DNA from: Allosphingosinicella deserti
Lineage (GTDB): Bacteria > Pseudomonadota > Alphaproteobacteria > Sphingomonadales > Sphingomonadaceae
Direction: 5' to 3'
Assembly: GCF_003012735.1 (NCBI RefSeq)
Contig: NZ_PXYI01000005.1
Span: 62,001-126,000, forward strand
DNA length: 64,000 nucleotides
Shown here in pieces: positions 19,796 through 29,356 of the stretch. Position 1 is the stretch's first letter, and every line of letters starts with the position of its first letter. A program made the translations under genes and the position numbers. The notes beneath the pieces were generated by a model, which saw only the letters and a program-made list of their open reading frames with translations, was not told the origin of the DNA and did not search any database.

Positions 19796-20620
19796 TCAAT
19801 AAGGCGGCTTGTCCAACCCGCCCGGGCTCTTCGTGAAGATCTCGCAGCCGTCTTCGGTGATCCCGATCGAGTGCTCGAACTGGGCGGAGAGGGTGCGATC
19901 GCGGGTCACCGCAGTCCAGCCGTCGTCGAGGATCTTCACCGCCGGCTTGCCGATGTTGATCATCGGCTCGATCGTGAAGAACATGCCCGGCTTGAGCTCG
20001 GGGCCGGTTCCGGGACGGCCGGCATGGATCACCTCAGGCGCGTCGTGGAAGATGCGGCCGAGGCCATGGCCGCAGAAATCGCGGACGACGCCGTAGCGGT
20101 TCTTCTCGGCGTGTGTCTGGATGACGTGGCCGATGTCGCCGAGATGATTGCCGGGCTTCGCCTGTTCAATGCCGAGCATCAGGCATTCGTAGGTGACGTC
20201 GACCAGCCTCCGCGCCTTCACTCCGACATCGCCGACCAGAAACATCCGGCTGGTGTCGCCATGCCATCCGTCGAGCAGGATGGTGACGTCGATGTTGACG
20301 ATGTCGCCATCCTTCATCACGCGGTCACCCGGAATGCCGTGGCAGACGACATGGTTGATCGACAGGCACGACGATCCCGTAAAGCCGCGATAGCCGAGCG
20401 TCGCCGGCACGCCGCCGCGAGCGCGCATCTCGCGATAGACGATGTCGTCGATTTCCTGGGTGGTCACCCCGGGGAGGACGTGCGGCACGAGTGCGTCGAG
20501 CACCTCGGCGGCCGCGCGCCCGGCACGGCGCATGCCCTCGAAGCCCTCGGGTCCGTGGAGACGGATTGCGCCCGAACGGGTGGGGACATCGTCGGCGGTC
20601 ACGGCTTCGTATTGCGTCAT
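19796..20620 (-). CDS. map: Type I methionine aminopeptidase
   Basis: A 274-residue enzyme that removes the initiator Met from new proteins. The metal-site residues are all in place: Asp in DIVNIDVT and HGDTSRMF, His in CGHGLGRIFH, Glu in FFTIEPM and EHSIGITEDG. SINHVVCHGIPGD supplies the substrate-side His. ATG 20620 gives the usual N-terminus for alphaproteobacterial enzymes; an ATG three codons earlier is possible. It is divergent from the CinA-like gene, about 107 nt away. Confidence 0.96.
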   Translation of the reverse strand: MTQYEAVTADDVPTRSGAIRLHGPEGFEGMRRAGRAAAEVLDALVPHVLPGVTTQEIDDIVYREMRARGGVPATLGYRGFTGSSCLSINHVVCHGIPGDRVMKDGDIVNIDVTILLDGWHGDTSRMFLVGDVGVKARRLVDVTYECLMLGIEQAKPGNHLGDIGHVIQTHAEKNRYGVVRDFCGHGLGRIFHDAPEVIHAGRPGTGPELKPGMFFTIEPMINIGKPAVKILDDGWTAVTRDRTLSAQFEHSIGITEDGCEIFTKSPGGLDKPPY

Positions 20621-20727
20621 CCGCCCCATATAGTCGCATGGGCAGGATCGACAAAGCGCGCTCCGGGTTGCTCGGCAGCTTTTCTTCGCGCAGGGGCGTT
20701 GGTCGCAGCAGGCAGGCGGAGAGGCAC

Positions 20728-21486
20728 GTGGCGACGGATCGTATCTACACGGCGGGATTGCTGGTGATCGGCGACGAGATCCTCTCCGGCCGTACCCAGG
20801 ACAAGAATATCGCCCAGGTCGGCAGCTGGCTGAACCTGCAGGGGATAAGGTTGCGCGAAGTGCGGGTCGTACCCGACGTTATCGAGGAGATTGCCGGCGC
20901 GGTGAACGCGTTGCGCACCCGCTACGATTATCTGTTCACCACCGGCGGCATCGGGCCGACCCACGACGACATCACCGTCGATGCCATCGCCCATGCGCTC
21001 GGCGTACCGGTGGTCGTCCATCCCGCCGCCCGCGCGACGCTGGAGGCCTATTACGAGACTCGCGGCGGCCTCACCGAGGCGCGGCTGCGCATGGCACGGG
21101 TGCCCGAGGGGGCGGACCTAATCGAGAATGCCTTGTCCGGCGCGCCCGGGATCAAGGCGGGCAACATCTTCATCATGGCCGGAGTGCCTCATATCGCGGT
21201 GCTGATGATGGAGGCGCTTTCCGGCACGCTCGAAGGCGGCAAGCCGCTCATCTCCCGTACCGTCGGCGGCATCGTGCCGGAGAGCGAGGTCGCCGAGATC
21301 CTCCGCCAGGTCGAGGCCGCCTATGAAGGCTGCCAGATCGGCAGCTATCCCTTCTTTCGCGAGGGCAAGGTCGGCGCCAATTTCGTGATCCGCTCCACCG
21401 ACGAGGCCGAGCTCGACGCCTGCGAGGCGGAACTGATCGCCCGCCTCGAAGCGGATGGGCGCACGTTGGTCAAAGGCGGGATCTAG
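20728..21486 (+). CDS. CinA-like molybdopterin-binding domain protein
   Basis: A 252-residue protein. I choose GTG 20728 (VATDRIYTAGLLVIGDEIL), which follows GGCGGAGAGG; upstream in-frame sequence is Arg-rich and lacks support. It has the MoCF/CinA domain signatures GDEILSGRTQDKN, TTGGIGPTHDDIT and IMAGVPHIAVLM. It lacks the C-terminal nicotinamide-nucleotide amidase domain of full CinA, so it is the short form common in alphaproteobacteria. The family binds nucleotide or pterin ligands (ADP-ribose pyrophosphatase activity is known for full CinA); the role of the short form is uncertain. Confidence 0.88.
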   Translation: MATDRIYTAGLLVIGDEILSGRTQDKNIAQVGSWLNLQGIRLREVRVVPDVIEEIAGAVNALRTRYDYLFTTGGIGPTHDDITVDAIAHALGVPVVVHPAARATLEAYYETRGGLTEARLRMARVPEGADLIENALSGAPGIKAGNIFIMAGVPHIAVLMMEALSGTLEGGKPLISRTVGGIVPESEVAEILRQVEAAYEGCQIGSYPFFREGKVGANFVIRSTDEAELDACEAELIARLEADGRTLVKGGI

Positions 21487-21567
21487 CCTCGGATCCGACG
21501 CCCGCACCCGTTCGAGCGCCACGACCCGCCCGAACGATCCTCCAGCGCATTATCCGAGACCTCTCGC

Positions 21568-22818
21568 TCAGCCCCGGACCCACTCCACCGCCTCGCCGAT
21601 CGCGCCGTAGATCGCGTCCAGATCCGCCTCGCCGATGCAATAAGGCGGCATCAGGTACACCGTGTTTCCGAGCGGCCGCACCAGCAGGTCGCGGTCGCGG
21701 AAGAAAGCGAGCAGGCGCGGGCCGAGTGCCGACATGTACCCCGTCGCCACATCCTCGATCTCGAAGGCGGCGATCGTGCCGATCTGCCGGGCATTGGCGA
21801 TCCCGCGCAATCCGGCGAGCCGTTCGGCCTGCCGCCGGCCGAGCAGATCGATCCGTTCCTGCACCGGCTCTTCGCGCCAGATGGCAAGGTTCGCGTTGGC
21901 GGCGGCGCAGGCGATCGGATTGGCGGTGTAGCTCGACGAGTGGAAGAATTGCTTCGCCCGATCCTCCGAAAAATGGGCGTCGTAGATCGGCGGCGTCGCG
22001 AGAGTGACGGCCAGCGGGATCGCGCCGCCGGTCAGGCCCTTGGACAGGCACAGGATGTCGGGAACGATCCCGGCTTGGCTGCAGGCGAGCAGGGTGCCGG
22101 TGCGGCCCCAGCCGGTCATCACTTCGTCGGCGATGAACAGCACGTCGTGCTGGGCGCAGATCGTGCGCATCGCCGCGAGCGTTTCGGCGGCGTAGATCAG
22201 CATGCCGCCGGCGCCGAGGATCAGCGGCTCGACGATGAAAGCGGCGGGCTTGTCCGGGCCGCGGCAGGCCGCATCCAGCGCGTCGAGCGCTGCCTGTTCC
22301 GCTCCCGCGGCCGGGAAGGGGATCGTGCCGACGTCGAACAGCAGGGGGGCATAAGCCTGGTTGAACACGCCGCGAGCACCGACCGACATCGCGCCGATCG
22401 TGTCGCCATGATAGCTGCCGGCCATTACCAGGATGCGGTGCCTCGGCTCGCCGCGGTTCAGCCAGTAGCCGAGCGCCATCTTGAGCGCGACCTCGACGCT
22501 GGTCGACCCGCTGTCCGAGAAGAAGACGTGGGCGAGCGGCGCCGGCATGATCTCGATCAGCCGCTGCGCCAGGGTCTCGGCCGGCGCGTGGGTCCAGCCG
22601 GCGAAGATGATCTGGTCGAGCCGCGCCGCCTGCTCGGCGATCGCTTTCATGATGCGCGGATGGCAATGGCCGTGGGTCGTCACCCACCAGGAGGAAATCG
22701 CATCGACGATCCGGCGCCCGTCGTGCGTGTAGAGCGCCGCGCCCTCTGCATGGCTGATGGTCGGGATCGGCTCGCCGAGCCCGTGCTGGGTGAAGGGGTG
22801 CCACACCGGCGAGCTCAT
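21568..22818 (-). CDS. bioA: Adenosylmethionine-8-amino-7-oxononanoate aminotransferase
   Basis: A 416-residue PLP enzyme that converts KAPA to DAPA in biotin synthesis with SAM as amino donor. Signatures: WHPFTQH at the N-terminus, [41 protein letters not shown] (PLP-contacting Asp) and CLSKGLTGG (the Lys that binds PLP). The ATG overlaps the bioD stop by 4 nt (ATGA), so it is translationally coupled. It is the last gene of bioF-bioD-bioA. Confidence 0.97.
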   Translation of the reverse strand: MSSPVWHPFTQHGLGEPIPTISHAEGAALYTHDGRRIVDAISSWWVTTHGHCHPRIMKAIAEQAARLDQIIFAGWTHAPAETLAQRLIEIMPAPLAHVFFSDSGSTSVEVALKMALGYWLNRGEPRHRILVMAGSYHGDTIGAMSVGARGVFNQAYAPLLFDVGTIPFPAAGAEQAALDALDAACRGPDKPAAFIVEPLILGAGGMLIYAAETLAAMRTICAQHDVLFIADEVMTGWGRTGTLLACSQAGIVPDILCLSKGLTGGAIPLAVTLATPPIYDAHFSEDRAKQFFHSSSYTANPIACAAANANLAIWREEPVQERIDLLGRRQAERLAGLRGIANARQIGTIAAFEIEDVATGYMSALGPRLLAFFRDRDLLVRPLGNTVYLMPPYCIGEADLDAIYGAIGEAVEWVRG

Positions 22819-23426
22819 CGGAAATCCTCGATGTCGAAGGCGGCGGCGAAAGCGGCCGCGAGTTGCTCAGGCGCCAGCGACGCGAGCGTCGGCAGGCGCC
22901 CGAGGCGCTTGACCCGGCCGATGGCGGCGATGGTCGCTTCGCTGTCCTCCACCGCGTCACCCGAAAAGGCGATTCCGAGGATCGGCACGCCGCGGGCGCG
23001 AAGCGCCTCGATGGTCAGCAGCGAATGGTTGATCGTGCCGAGTGCCGTTCGGGCGACGATCACCACCGGCAGCTGCCAGCGCGCAAACAGATCGGCGTAG
23101 AGGCAGGTCCGCGTGACCGGCACCAGCGCGCCTCCTGCGCCTTCGATGACCAGCGGATCGGCGGCGGGCGGAACCAGCGCATCAAGGTCGATCGCGACAT
23201 CGTCCAGCTCGGCGGCCCGATGGGGCGAGCAGGGCGTGGCGAGCCGGTAGGCTTCGGGGAGGATCGTCGCGCCGGGGACGAGTGCCGCCACCGCGCCCGC
23301 ATCGGAGCCGTCCTCCAGCCCGGCCTGGATGGGCTTCCAGTAACCGGCACCGAGCGCGCCGACGAGCGCGGCCGAGAACAGGGTCTTGCCGATGCCTGTA
23401 TCGGTTCCGGTCACGACCAGCTTCAT
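22815..23426 (-). CDS. bioD: Dethiobiotin synthetase
   Basis: A 203-residue ATP-dependent enzyme that closes the ureido ring of dethiobiotin. The start [15 protein letters not shown] at 23426 overlaps the bioF stop as [12 protein letters not shown] is the P-loop; GYWKPIQAG and [10 protein letters not shown] are the substrate and magnesium loops. The length is near the family norm of 210-230. It is the middle gene of the biotin operon. Confidence 0.96.
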   Translation of the reverse strand: MKLVVTGTDTGIGKTLFSAALVGALGAGYWKPIQAGLEDGSDAGAVAALVPGATILPEAYRLATPCSPHRAAELDDVAIDLDALVPPAADPLVIEGAGGALVPVTRTCLYADLFARWQLPVVIVARTALGTINHSLLTIEALRARGVPILGIAFSGDAVEDSEATIAAIGRVKRLGRLPTLASLAPEQLAAAFAAAFDIEDFR

Positions 23427-24544
23427 ACGATCGTCCGCAGGCAATCAGCCAACGCGTCGACCGCGGCCTCGTCGACATTGAGGGTGATCGACAGTCGGAG
23501 CCGCGAACTTCCGGAGGGGACAGTTGGCGGACGGATGCCGCGGACGTCGAAGCCGGCCTGCTGGAGCCGTGCGGCGGCGGCCATCGTCGGTCCGTCGTCG
23601 CCGAGAACGAGCGGCAGGATCTGCGAACCGGTTGCGGTCGCGCCGAGCGGCACCAGCTTCGCCTCGGCATAGGCTGCGTGCGCCTGCAGCGATTGCTGCC
23701 GCGCCGGTTCGCTGCGCACGAGCGCGATCGCGCTGCGGAGCAGGGCCGCCATCAAGGGCGACGGGGCGGTCGAGAAGATGAACGCGCGGCCGCGATTGAC
23801 CAGGAAGTCACGGACGATGGCTGGGCCGCAGACCAGTGCGCCTTCGACGCCGAGCGCCTTGCCGCCGGTGTGGACGGTGATGAGGTCGGCACGACCCTGG
23901 AGCGACGCGGCGAGCCCGCGGCCTTCGTTGCCGAACACGCCGGTGGCATGGGCCTCGTCGACGATCAGGATGCCGTCGTGCCGGGCTGCGATGGCAGAGA
24001 GCGCCTCGAGCGGGGCGCGATCGCCGTCCATGCTGTACAGGCTCTCGACCGCAATCCACGGTCGACCGATTCCGCCGCCGCGCCGCCAAGCGGCGATCGC
24101 ATTCTCGACGGCGTCCGCATCATTATGCGCTGCCGCGACGCTCGCCGCCCGCGCGAGCCGCAGCCCTTCGTGGACGCTGGCATGGATCAGCGCGTCGTGG
24201 ACGATCAGATCGCCGGTCTGCGGCAGCGTGGAGAGGAGGGCGGCATTGGCCGCATAGCCGCTCGAGAAGAAGAGGGCGCTTTCGGCGCCGAGCCAGGTTG
24301 CCGCGTCCGCTTCGAGCGCCTCATGCTCCTCGTGATTGCCGCGCAGCAGGCGCGAACCGCCGGAGCCGATCGCGACGCCACGCGCCAGCGCCGCGGCAGC
24401 GGCGTCACGCAGCGCAGCGTCGGCGGCGAGACCGAGATAGTCGTTGGAGGCGAAATCGAGGCCCGTCCGCGGCCGCAGCGACCGGTGCCGGTCGATCCGC
24501 GCAAGCGCCTCGAGATTCCGTTCGAGTTCGGGAAGAGCAAGCAT
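23423..24544 (-). CDS. bioF: 8-amino-7-oxononanoate synthase
   Basis: A 373-residue PLP enzyme that condenses pimeloyl thioester with alanine. Seen: [52 protein letters not shown], and the PLP Lys in [12 protein letters not shown] (more often TLGKALG). It is the first gene of bioF-bioD-bioA; no bioB, bioC or bioH is in the window. Upstream lies a 163-nt gap, then a HAD phosphatase gene on the same strand. Confidence 0.96.
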   Translation of the reverse strand: MLALPELERNLEALARIDRHRSLRPRTGLDFASNDYLGLAADAALRDAAAAALARGVAIGSGGSRLLRGNHEEHEALEADAATWLGAESALFFSSGYAANAALLSTLPQTGDLIVHDALIHASVHEGLRLARAASVAAAHNDADAVENAIAAWRRGGGIGRPWIAVESLYSMDGDRAPLEALSAIAARHDGILIVDEAHATGVFGNEGRGLAASLQGRADLITVHTGGKALGVEGALVCGPAIVRDFLVNRGRAFIFSTAPSPLMAALLRSAIALVRSEPARQQSLQAHAAYAEAKLVPLGATATGSQILPLVLGDDGPTMAAAARLQQAGFDVRGIRPPTVPSGSSRLRLSITLNVDEAAVDALADCLRTIV

Positions 24545-24655
24545 GCGCCGTCCCTATCCGACATCGAAGCGCGGCGCGAGGCAGCGCCCCGCGTCCGCAA
24601 GTGTGGGTGCCCGCACGCCCGCCCTTGCCCGAACTCCATCCCTATGATCGCGCCC

Positions 24656-24680
24656 GTTCGGACTGAGCCGGTCGAAGTCC
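24656..24680 (+). repeat. Short dispersed intergenic repeat copy
   Basis: GTTCGGACTGAGCCGGTCGAAGTCC lies between bioF and the HAD gene. Its core CTGAGCCGGTCGA recurs, inverted and with one change, at 29304-29316. GGACT/AGTCC ends make it partly palindromic. It looks like the CTGAGC-NN-GTCGA family scattered between genes in sphingomonads. Confidence 0.5.
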
Positions 24681-24707
24681 TTTCCTTCGGGCGCGCTTCG
24701 CCGATCG

Positions 24708-25391
24708 TTATGAAGCCGTACGGCCCTCACCCGCGAGCAGCAGATCGGCCACGTCCGCAAGCGAGCCGAGCGTCGCGATGGTCAGGCGTCGGGTTTCCTC
24801 GGTGGGGCCGAGCAGGTCCGGAATCATGATCGTCGGCAGCCCGGCCGCGGCTGCGGCGCGAACGCCGTTGTGCGAATCCTCGAGCGCCAAAGCGTGCTCG
24901 GCGGACACGCCGAGCGCCTCGAGCGCCTTGAGATAGGGGTCGGGCGCCGGCTTGGGACGGGTGACGTCGCTCAGGGTGACGATCCGGTCGAAGCGATCCA
25001 GAATACCGGCCGAGCGAAGCCGCTCCTGCGCCCGGGGCGTTCCGGTCGAAGTGACCACCGCCCGGCGCAGACCGAGCCGGTCCAGCGTGTCGAGGAAGTA
25101 GGACAGGCCCGGCCGCGGGGGCGCGCCGTGGGCGAGGATCTCGGCGAAGCGCGCATCCGAATCCGCGTAAAAGGCGTCGAGCGGGAAATCCGGCCCGAGC
25201 GCTTCGCGCAGGGTGATCCGGTTCTGCGGGCGATGGACACCGACCGTTTGGAGGAAGAGCGCTTCGGGAAGATCGAAGCCGAGATCGGCGGCGGCCGCCT
25301 TCATCGTTTCGTGGTGGGCGGCTTCGGTGTCGAGCAGAAGGCCGTCCATGTCGCAGATGACGGCGTCGAGCGGGTTGGGAAGTTTCGGCAT
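24708..25391 (-). CDS. HAD superfamily phosphatase, beta-phosphoglucomutase-like
   Basis: A 227-residue protein. Motif I is DMDGLLLDT (nucleophile Asp), motif II Thr/Ser in VVTSTGTPR, motif III Lys in TRPKPAPDPYL, and motif IV LEDSHNGV. A helical cap lies between motifs I and II (about residues 25-90). This set is typical of HAD-IA sugar-phosphate phosphatases or phosphoglucomutases; the substrate is not determined. It precedes bioF on the same strand but no direct link to biotin is evident. Confidence 0.9.
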   Translation of the reverse strand: MPKLPNPLDAVICDMDGLLLDTEAAHHETMKAAAADLGFDLPEALFLQTVGVHRPQNRITLREALGPDFPLDAFYADSDARFAEILAHGAPPRPGLSYFLDTLDRLGLRRAVVTSTGTPRAQERLRSAGILDRFDRIVTLSDVTRPKPAPDPYLKALEALGVSAEHALALEDSHNGVRAAAAAGLPTIMIPDLLGPTEETRRLTIATLGSLADVADLLLAGEGRTAS

Positions 25392-25534
25392 GGCGCGGTC
25401 AACGCGCCCGCGGCCGAAGCGTTCGCTCGCCGTCGCGCGATTTCGCTAAACTACTGGAACCGTAGCGAGAAACCATGCGCGGCAGCACTTTTTTCACCAC
25501 CTTCTGAGACAATCGGGGGAGGAGACGGAGATCG

Positions 25535-25681
25535 ATGAACGTGCAGCTCAAAGCCTTTTTGATCGCAGTCGCGACCTTCACCGTCTTCGACGCAGCCGTG
25601 TGGCACGGCCAGTACCGCGACAAGGCGATATTGAAGGCCTCTATGGCCACCCACTGGGTGATCAACCAGAAATGGGGCTGA
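25535..25681 (+). CDS. 48-residue membrane microprotein
   Basis: A short frame of 48 residues beginning MNVQLKAFLIAVATFTVFDA and ending in INQKWG. A very strong ribosome site (GGGGAGGAGACGGAG) precedes the ATG. The N-terminal half is a single hydrophobic helix (AFLIAVATFTVFDAAVW), and the rest is polar and basic (HGQYRDKAILKAS). Codon use matches real genes. I do not recognise a family. It is divergent from the HAD gene. The strong ribosome site and membrane helix make it a likely real small gene. Confidence 0.7.
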   Translation: MNVQLKAFLIAVATFTVFDAAVWHGQYRDKAILKASMATHWVINQKWG

Positions 25682-25875
25682 GTCGCGCCGAATCATGCTC
25701 TCGCTCCTGGGTCTGAGCGGTGACCCGATCCGGATCGATGCCGCTGCCGGATGTCACTTGTTTCCGTGTGTTCCAGGTCGCCGAATGATATCTTCCGACT
25801 CGGCCGCTCCGGCGTGCCAAATCTGTTGACATTCGTGTAAGCGGGCCGCAGGCAAATCCCGCTCAGGAGGAAACA

Positions 25876-26259
25876 ATGTTCCGCCACCCGATCGGCATCC
25901 TGCCCGCCGACATCGATCATATGGGGCACGTCAACAATTCGGTCTACCTGCGCTGGGTGCAGGAAGCCGTCGTCGGTTATTGGGAAAAGGTCGCACCGTC
26001 CGATGCGGTCGCGGCGCATCTCTGGGTCGCGCTCAAGCATGAGATCACCTATCGCAGACCGGCTTTCTTGGACGATGTCGTTGTTGCCGACGTGTTCGCC
26101 GAAGGGGTGCAGGGCGCACGCGCCTTTTTCAGCACCGTGATCAAGCGCGGCGAGGAGGTCGTCGCCGAGGTGAAGAGCAGCTGGTGCTGCCTCGATGCCG
26201 CGACCAAGCGCCCGGCACGCCTCGCCAAGGACGTGGTGCGCCGCTTCCTGCCGGAATAG
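25876..26259 (+). CDS. Acyl-CoA thioesterase, hot-dog fold (4HBT)
   Basis: A 127-residue protein preceded by CAGGAGGAAACA. The motif PADIDHMGHVNNSVYLRWVQEA is the YbgC/4-hydroxybenzoyl-CoA thioesterase signature, with the catalytic Asp in DIDHMGHVNN. The rest is the expected single hot-dog domain (EITYRRPAFLDDVVVAD, EVKSSWCCLD). It hydrolyses acyl-CoA thioesters in the cytoplasm; acyl specificity cannot be read from the sequence. Confidence 0.9.
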   Translation: MFRHPIGILPADIDHMGHVNNSVYLRWVQEAVVGYWEKVAPSDAVAAHLWVALKHEITYRRPAFLDDVVVADVFAEGVQGARAFFSTVIKRGEEVVAEVKSSWCCLDAATKRPARLAKDVVRRFLPE

Positions 26260-26277
26260 AGCGCGCACGCGCGAGTC

Positions 26278-26802
26278 TCAGGCGAGCCGCTCGGGCACTT
26301 CCTGCGCTTCTTCGGTGAGCGTTTCGCGCGGCGCGACTGCCTCCCAGGGAAAGACGAACCAGCGCTTGTCGGTCTCTCGATCGATCGTCTCGGCGGCGTA
26401 CTCGGCATTCGCTTTCGATCGAACATTGTTGATCAGCACGGCCACCCGCACCTCGTCGGCGGCGCCGCCATGCGCCTCGATCTTGGCACGCAGGTGATCG
26501 ATCGTGGTGCCGCTGTCGTTGATGTCGTCGACGATCAGGATGCGCCGTCCGTCCTTGCTCTTGGCGGCGAGCTTGACCAGCAATTCGTCCGCGAAACCCG
26601 GCTCGCCGGAGCTGTGATCGACCGAAAGCATGGCGATCCCGGTGCGGTGCGACAGATAGGCCGCGGGCACCAGGCCGCCGCGGCCGATGCCGACGAGGAA
26701 ATCCGGCTTCCAGTGATCGGTGTCGAGCCGCTGGGCGAGCGCTTCGACTCCGTCCAGGAATTGCTCATAGGGTATGTAGAAAAGTTCGGGTTCGCCCGTC
26801 AT
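26278..26802 (-). CDS. Phosphoribosyltransferase
   Basis: A 174-residue type I PRTase-fold protein. The PRPP-binding loop is ILIVDDINDSGTTI and the pyrophosphate loop is LVGIGRGGLVPAAYLS. The pattern resembles the xanthine/hypoxanthine phosphoribosyltransferase group (Gpt-like), with FPWE near the end. Probably purine salvage, but the base is not certain. It is convergent with the thioesterase gene, 18 nt apart. Confidence 0.88.
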   Translation of the reverse strand: MTGEPELFYIPYEQFLDGVEALAQRLDTDHWKPDFLVGIGRGGLVPAAYLSHRTGIAMLSVDHSSGEPGFADELLVKLAAKSKDGRRILIVDDINDSGTTIDHLRAKIEAHGGAADEVRVAVLINNVRSKANAEYAAETIDRETDKRWFVFPWEAVAPRETLTEEAQEVPERLA

Positions 26803-26872
26803 GCGCTCGTCCGCCAGTCTGGATGCCCGCTTCGCATAACCGGCCCCGCCTATGGCCGCAACGAAGTCCGGG

Positions 26873-27541
26873 TCAGGCGTCGGGCGCGGCGATCAGTTCG
26901 ATGACGATGAGGCGGTTGTCGCCGGTGCGTCGGGGCAGCGTCAGCCTATAGTGGAATTCGTCGGTCCGCTCGACCAGGCCGGCCCAGTCGAGGATGGGAT
27001 TGGAACCGTAAGGCGGTGCCGTCTTGGTGCGGGCTGGGACTGTGGCGCCGAGGAAGACGAGATTGTCTCCCTCCTTCACGTCCCACAAATAGCCGCCGAT
27101 CCGGGTGCCGACGATCTCGCTGGCGAAACTCAATTGCTCCCCCGAGACACCGACATAGCAAAAGCCGCTTCTCGACACGCTCCAGGGCGGCACCCTTGCC
27201 GCGCGCGATCCGATCCTGATCGCCCGGCATCGATAGGTCCCCGGTGCCGGTGCCGGGCGCTTCAGGCGCGTTTCCGGATCGAGCAACTCTCCTTCGGCGG
27301 CCAGCGCGCGGCGATAACGCCGCCTCACTTCGTCAAGCGCTTCCTCCCAGGCGGCCGGAAGGGCATCGAGAAGTTGCGCATCCTGCTCGGTGGCGACGCC
27401 GCGCCAGGCCTCGACCTCGACCGGTTCTTCTTCGACCGTCACCACAGGTTGTGGTGCGGCCACCTCTTTCCTCGACGTCTGGCAACCGCCAAGCGCCATC
27501 ATGGAGGACACGGCAAAGATCAGCCCAAGGAGCCGGTACAT
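26873..27541 (-). CDS. DUF4893 family lipoprotein
   Basis: A 222-residue product. ATG 27541 follows GGAGG and starts MYRLLGLIFAVSSMMALGGC, a lipoprotein signal with lipobox LGGC. The mature part has WRGVATEQDAQLLDALPAAW and PAPGTYRCRAIRIGS, which match the DUF4893 pattern known mainly in sphingomonads. It is an envelope protein of unknown role. It is divergent from the CYTH-CHAD gene. Confidence 0.8.
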   Translation of the reverse strand: MYRLLGLIFAVSSMMALGGCQTSRKEVAAPQPVVTVEEEPVEVEAWRGVATEQDAQLLDALPAAWEEALDEVRRRYRRALAAEGELLDPETRLKRPAPAPGTYRCRAIRIGSRAARVPPWSVSRSGFCYVGVSGEQLSFASEIVGTRIGGYLWDVKEGDNLVFLGATVPARTKTAPPYGSNPILDWAGLVERTDEFHYRLTLPRRTGDNRLIVIELIAAPDA

Positions 27542-27784
27542 GGCACCTCCGAACGCGCTACAGGAGCCGCTAAATAGGGGCGAGTGACAGCGCGGCGCAA
27601 GGCGGTCCATTGCGCAAGCATATCCGAAACGGTTTGCAAGTGTCTCCGCAGTTTTCCGGAGAGCATTTGCGGACGATCGCGATCACTGCTCCAGATCAGC
27701 CTTGCATCGTCACGCAAGTGTCACGATGGCGTGCTGAGGTGGCTCTGGATTGACTCGCGGAGGGTGCAGCTTGCCTTGCTCAGC

Positions 27785-29239
27785 ATGACGGAAACGGAAG
27801 AAGTCGAGCTCAAGCTCGAGCTGGTTCCCGGCGACGTCGAGCGATTTCGCGCGCTGCCGCTCCTTGGGGCGCCGGCGCATGCCGCCGCCCCACAGGTCTC
27901 CACCTATTTCGACACGCCCGAAGGCCATCTGCGCAAGGACGGCTTTTCGCTGCGCGTCCGCCGCAAGGGGCGGCGCCACGTCCAGACGTTGAAGGAAAAA
28001 GGCGGCGATGCCGGCGGGTTTTCCGCCCGTGCGGAGTGGGAACAGGCCATCTCCGGTCCCGCACTCGATCTCACCCTGCTCGAAAGCACGCCGGTCGCGG
28101 CGCTGCTCGCGCGCAAGAAGGTGCGCAACCGGCTCGCCATCGTCTCCGAGACAAGGGTCGACCGCACCACCTGGCTGCTGAAGCGCGACGGCAGCACGAT
28201 CGAGTTGATCCTCGATGTCGGGGAAGTCGTCTCGGGGGACCGCAGCGAGCCGGTTTGCGAGATCGAGCTGGAGCTGAAGCGCGGCAGCCGCGCCGAATTG
28301 TTCGCCTTCGCGCGAGAAATCGGCCGCGCCATTCCGCTGCGCATGGGCGTGATGAGCAAATCGGAGCGCGGGCAGCGTCTCGCCGCCAAGCGCCCGCGCC
28401 AGATCCGCAAGGCGGAGCCGGTCGATATCCCGCCGGGCACTGCGATCGCTGATGCCTTTGCGCTGATCGTCCAGTCGTGCCTGCGCCATTTCCGGCGCAA
28501 CGAACCGGCCGTGATCGCCGACCGAGACGCGGAGGCCGTCCATCAGCTGCGGGTTGCGACCCGCCGGCTACGCTCCGCCTTCACCTTGTTCGCTCCGATC
28601 GTGGACAGCGACGAGTTCGATCGGCTGCGAGTGGGCTTCGGTGCGCTCTCCAATCTGCTTGGAACCGCGCGCGACCTCGATGTCACCCTGGTGGGCCTGC
28701 GCGGCGCCGAGGGGCCGAAGAAGCCGCTCGCGGCGGAGCGCAGGCGGCTCAAGGGACTGCGCGGCGGCGCCTATGATATGCTGGTCGCAACCTTGTGCGG
28801 CGAGGATTTGCCGCACCTGATCCTCGATCTCGTGGCCTGGGCGGAATCGGGAGAGTGGCGGGGGACGCCGCGTGCGCAGCGCAGCATCGAGGCCTTTGCC
28901 GAGGAACGTCTCGGCCGACTGTGGCGCAAGGTCCGCAAGCAGGGCAAGCACATCGAAAGCCTCGACCCGGAGGCGCGCCATCAGTTGCGCATCCAGGTCA
29001 AGAAATTGCGCTATGGATCGGAATTCTTCGCCGGCCTTGCGCTCGGCAGTGCACGGCGCTGGAGCAATTTCAATGCCCTGCTTGAGCAATTGCAGGAGAG
29101 CCTGGGCAAGCTCAACGACCTCGAGACCGCGCGTACCATGGCACCCGGAACGCCGGACGCGCACGCCGTGGAGGGACTTCTGGCGGACGCCCAACGCGCC
29201 GCCGACGGCCTGCGCGAAGCAGGACCTTACTGGCGCTGA
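27785..29239 (+). CDS. CYTH-CHAD domain protein, putative inorganic triphosphatase
   Basis: A 484-residue protein. The CYTH domain (about 1-195) has the ExExK signature in EEVELKLEL and the tunnel strands FSLRVRRKGRRHVQTLKEKGG. The CHAD domain (about 215-480) carries the conserved-His helices VHQLRVATRRLRSAFTLF and RHQLRIQVKKLRYGSEFF. CYTH enzymes hydrolyse triphosphates, and CHAD domains bind polyphosphate. The neighbouring phoU-phoB genes fit a link to phosphate metabolism. The start is uncertain: ATG 27785 has a weak site; a TTG at 27776 lies nearer the GGAGGG. Confidence 0.92.
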   Translation: MTETEEVELKLELVPGDVERFRALPLLGAPAHAAAPQVSTYFDTPEGHLRKDGFSLRVRRKGRRHVQTLKEKGGDAGGFSARAEWEQAISGPALDLTLLESTPVAALLARKKVRNRLAIVSETRVDRTTWLLKRDGSTIELILDVGEVVSGDRSEPVCEIELELKRGSRAELFAFAREIGRAIPLRMGVMSKSERGQRLAAKRPRQIRKAEPVDIPPGTAIADAFALIVQSCLRHFRRNEPAVIADRDAEAVHQLRVATRRLRSAFTLFAPIVDSDEFDRLRVGFGALSNLLGTARDLDVTLVGLRGAEGPKKPLAAERRRLKGLRGGAYDMLVATLCGEDLPHLILDLVAWAESGEWRGTPRAQRSIEAFAEERLGRLWRKVRKQGKHIESLDPEARHQLRIQVKKLRYGSEFFAGLALGSARRWSNFNALLEQLQESLGKLNDLETARTMAPGTPDAHAVEGLLADAQRAADGLREAGPYWR

Positions 29240-29303
29240 TCGTGCAACCCTGCTGCCCCCGAAGCCCATTCCCGTTCTGTGGGCATCATTGAAGGAGAAG
29301 GCC

Positions 29304-29316
29304 TCGACGGGCTCAG
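29304..29316 (-). repeat. Inverted copy of the CTGAGC-N-GTCGA intergenic repeat core
   Basis: TCGACGGGCTCAG, reverse complement CTGAGCCCGTCGA, differs by one base from the core at 24663-24675. It lies between the CYTH-CHAD gene and phoB, convergent ends, as expected for a dispersed repeat. Confidence 0.45.
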
Positions 29317-29356
29317 CCCGAGCGGCAAAAGCGGGTGAGCGCTGGGCCCGATCTCC

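Noticed and set aside
21940-24829. Two long + strand open stretches over bioA, bioD and bioF
   Set aside because: They are antisense to the clear biotin operon and have no domain.
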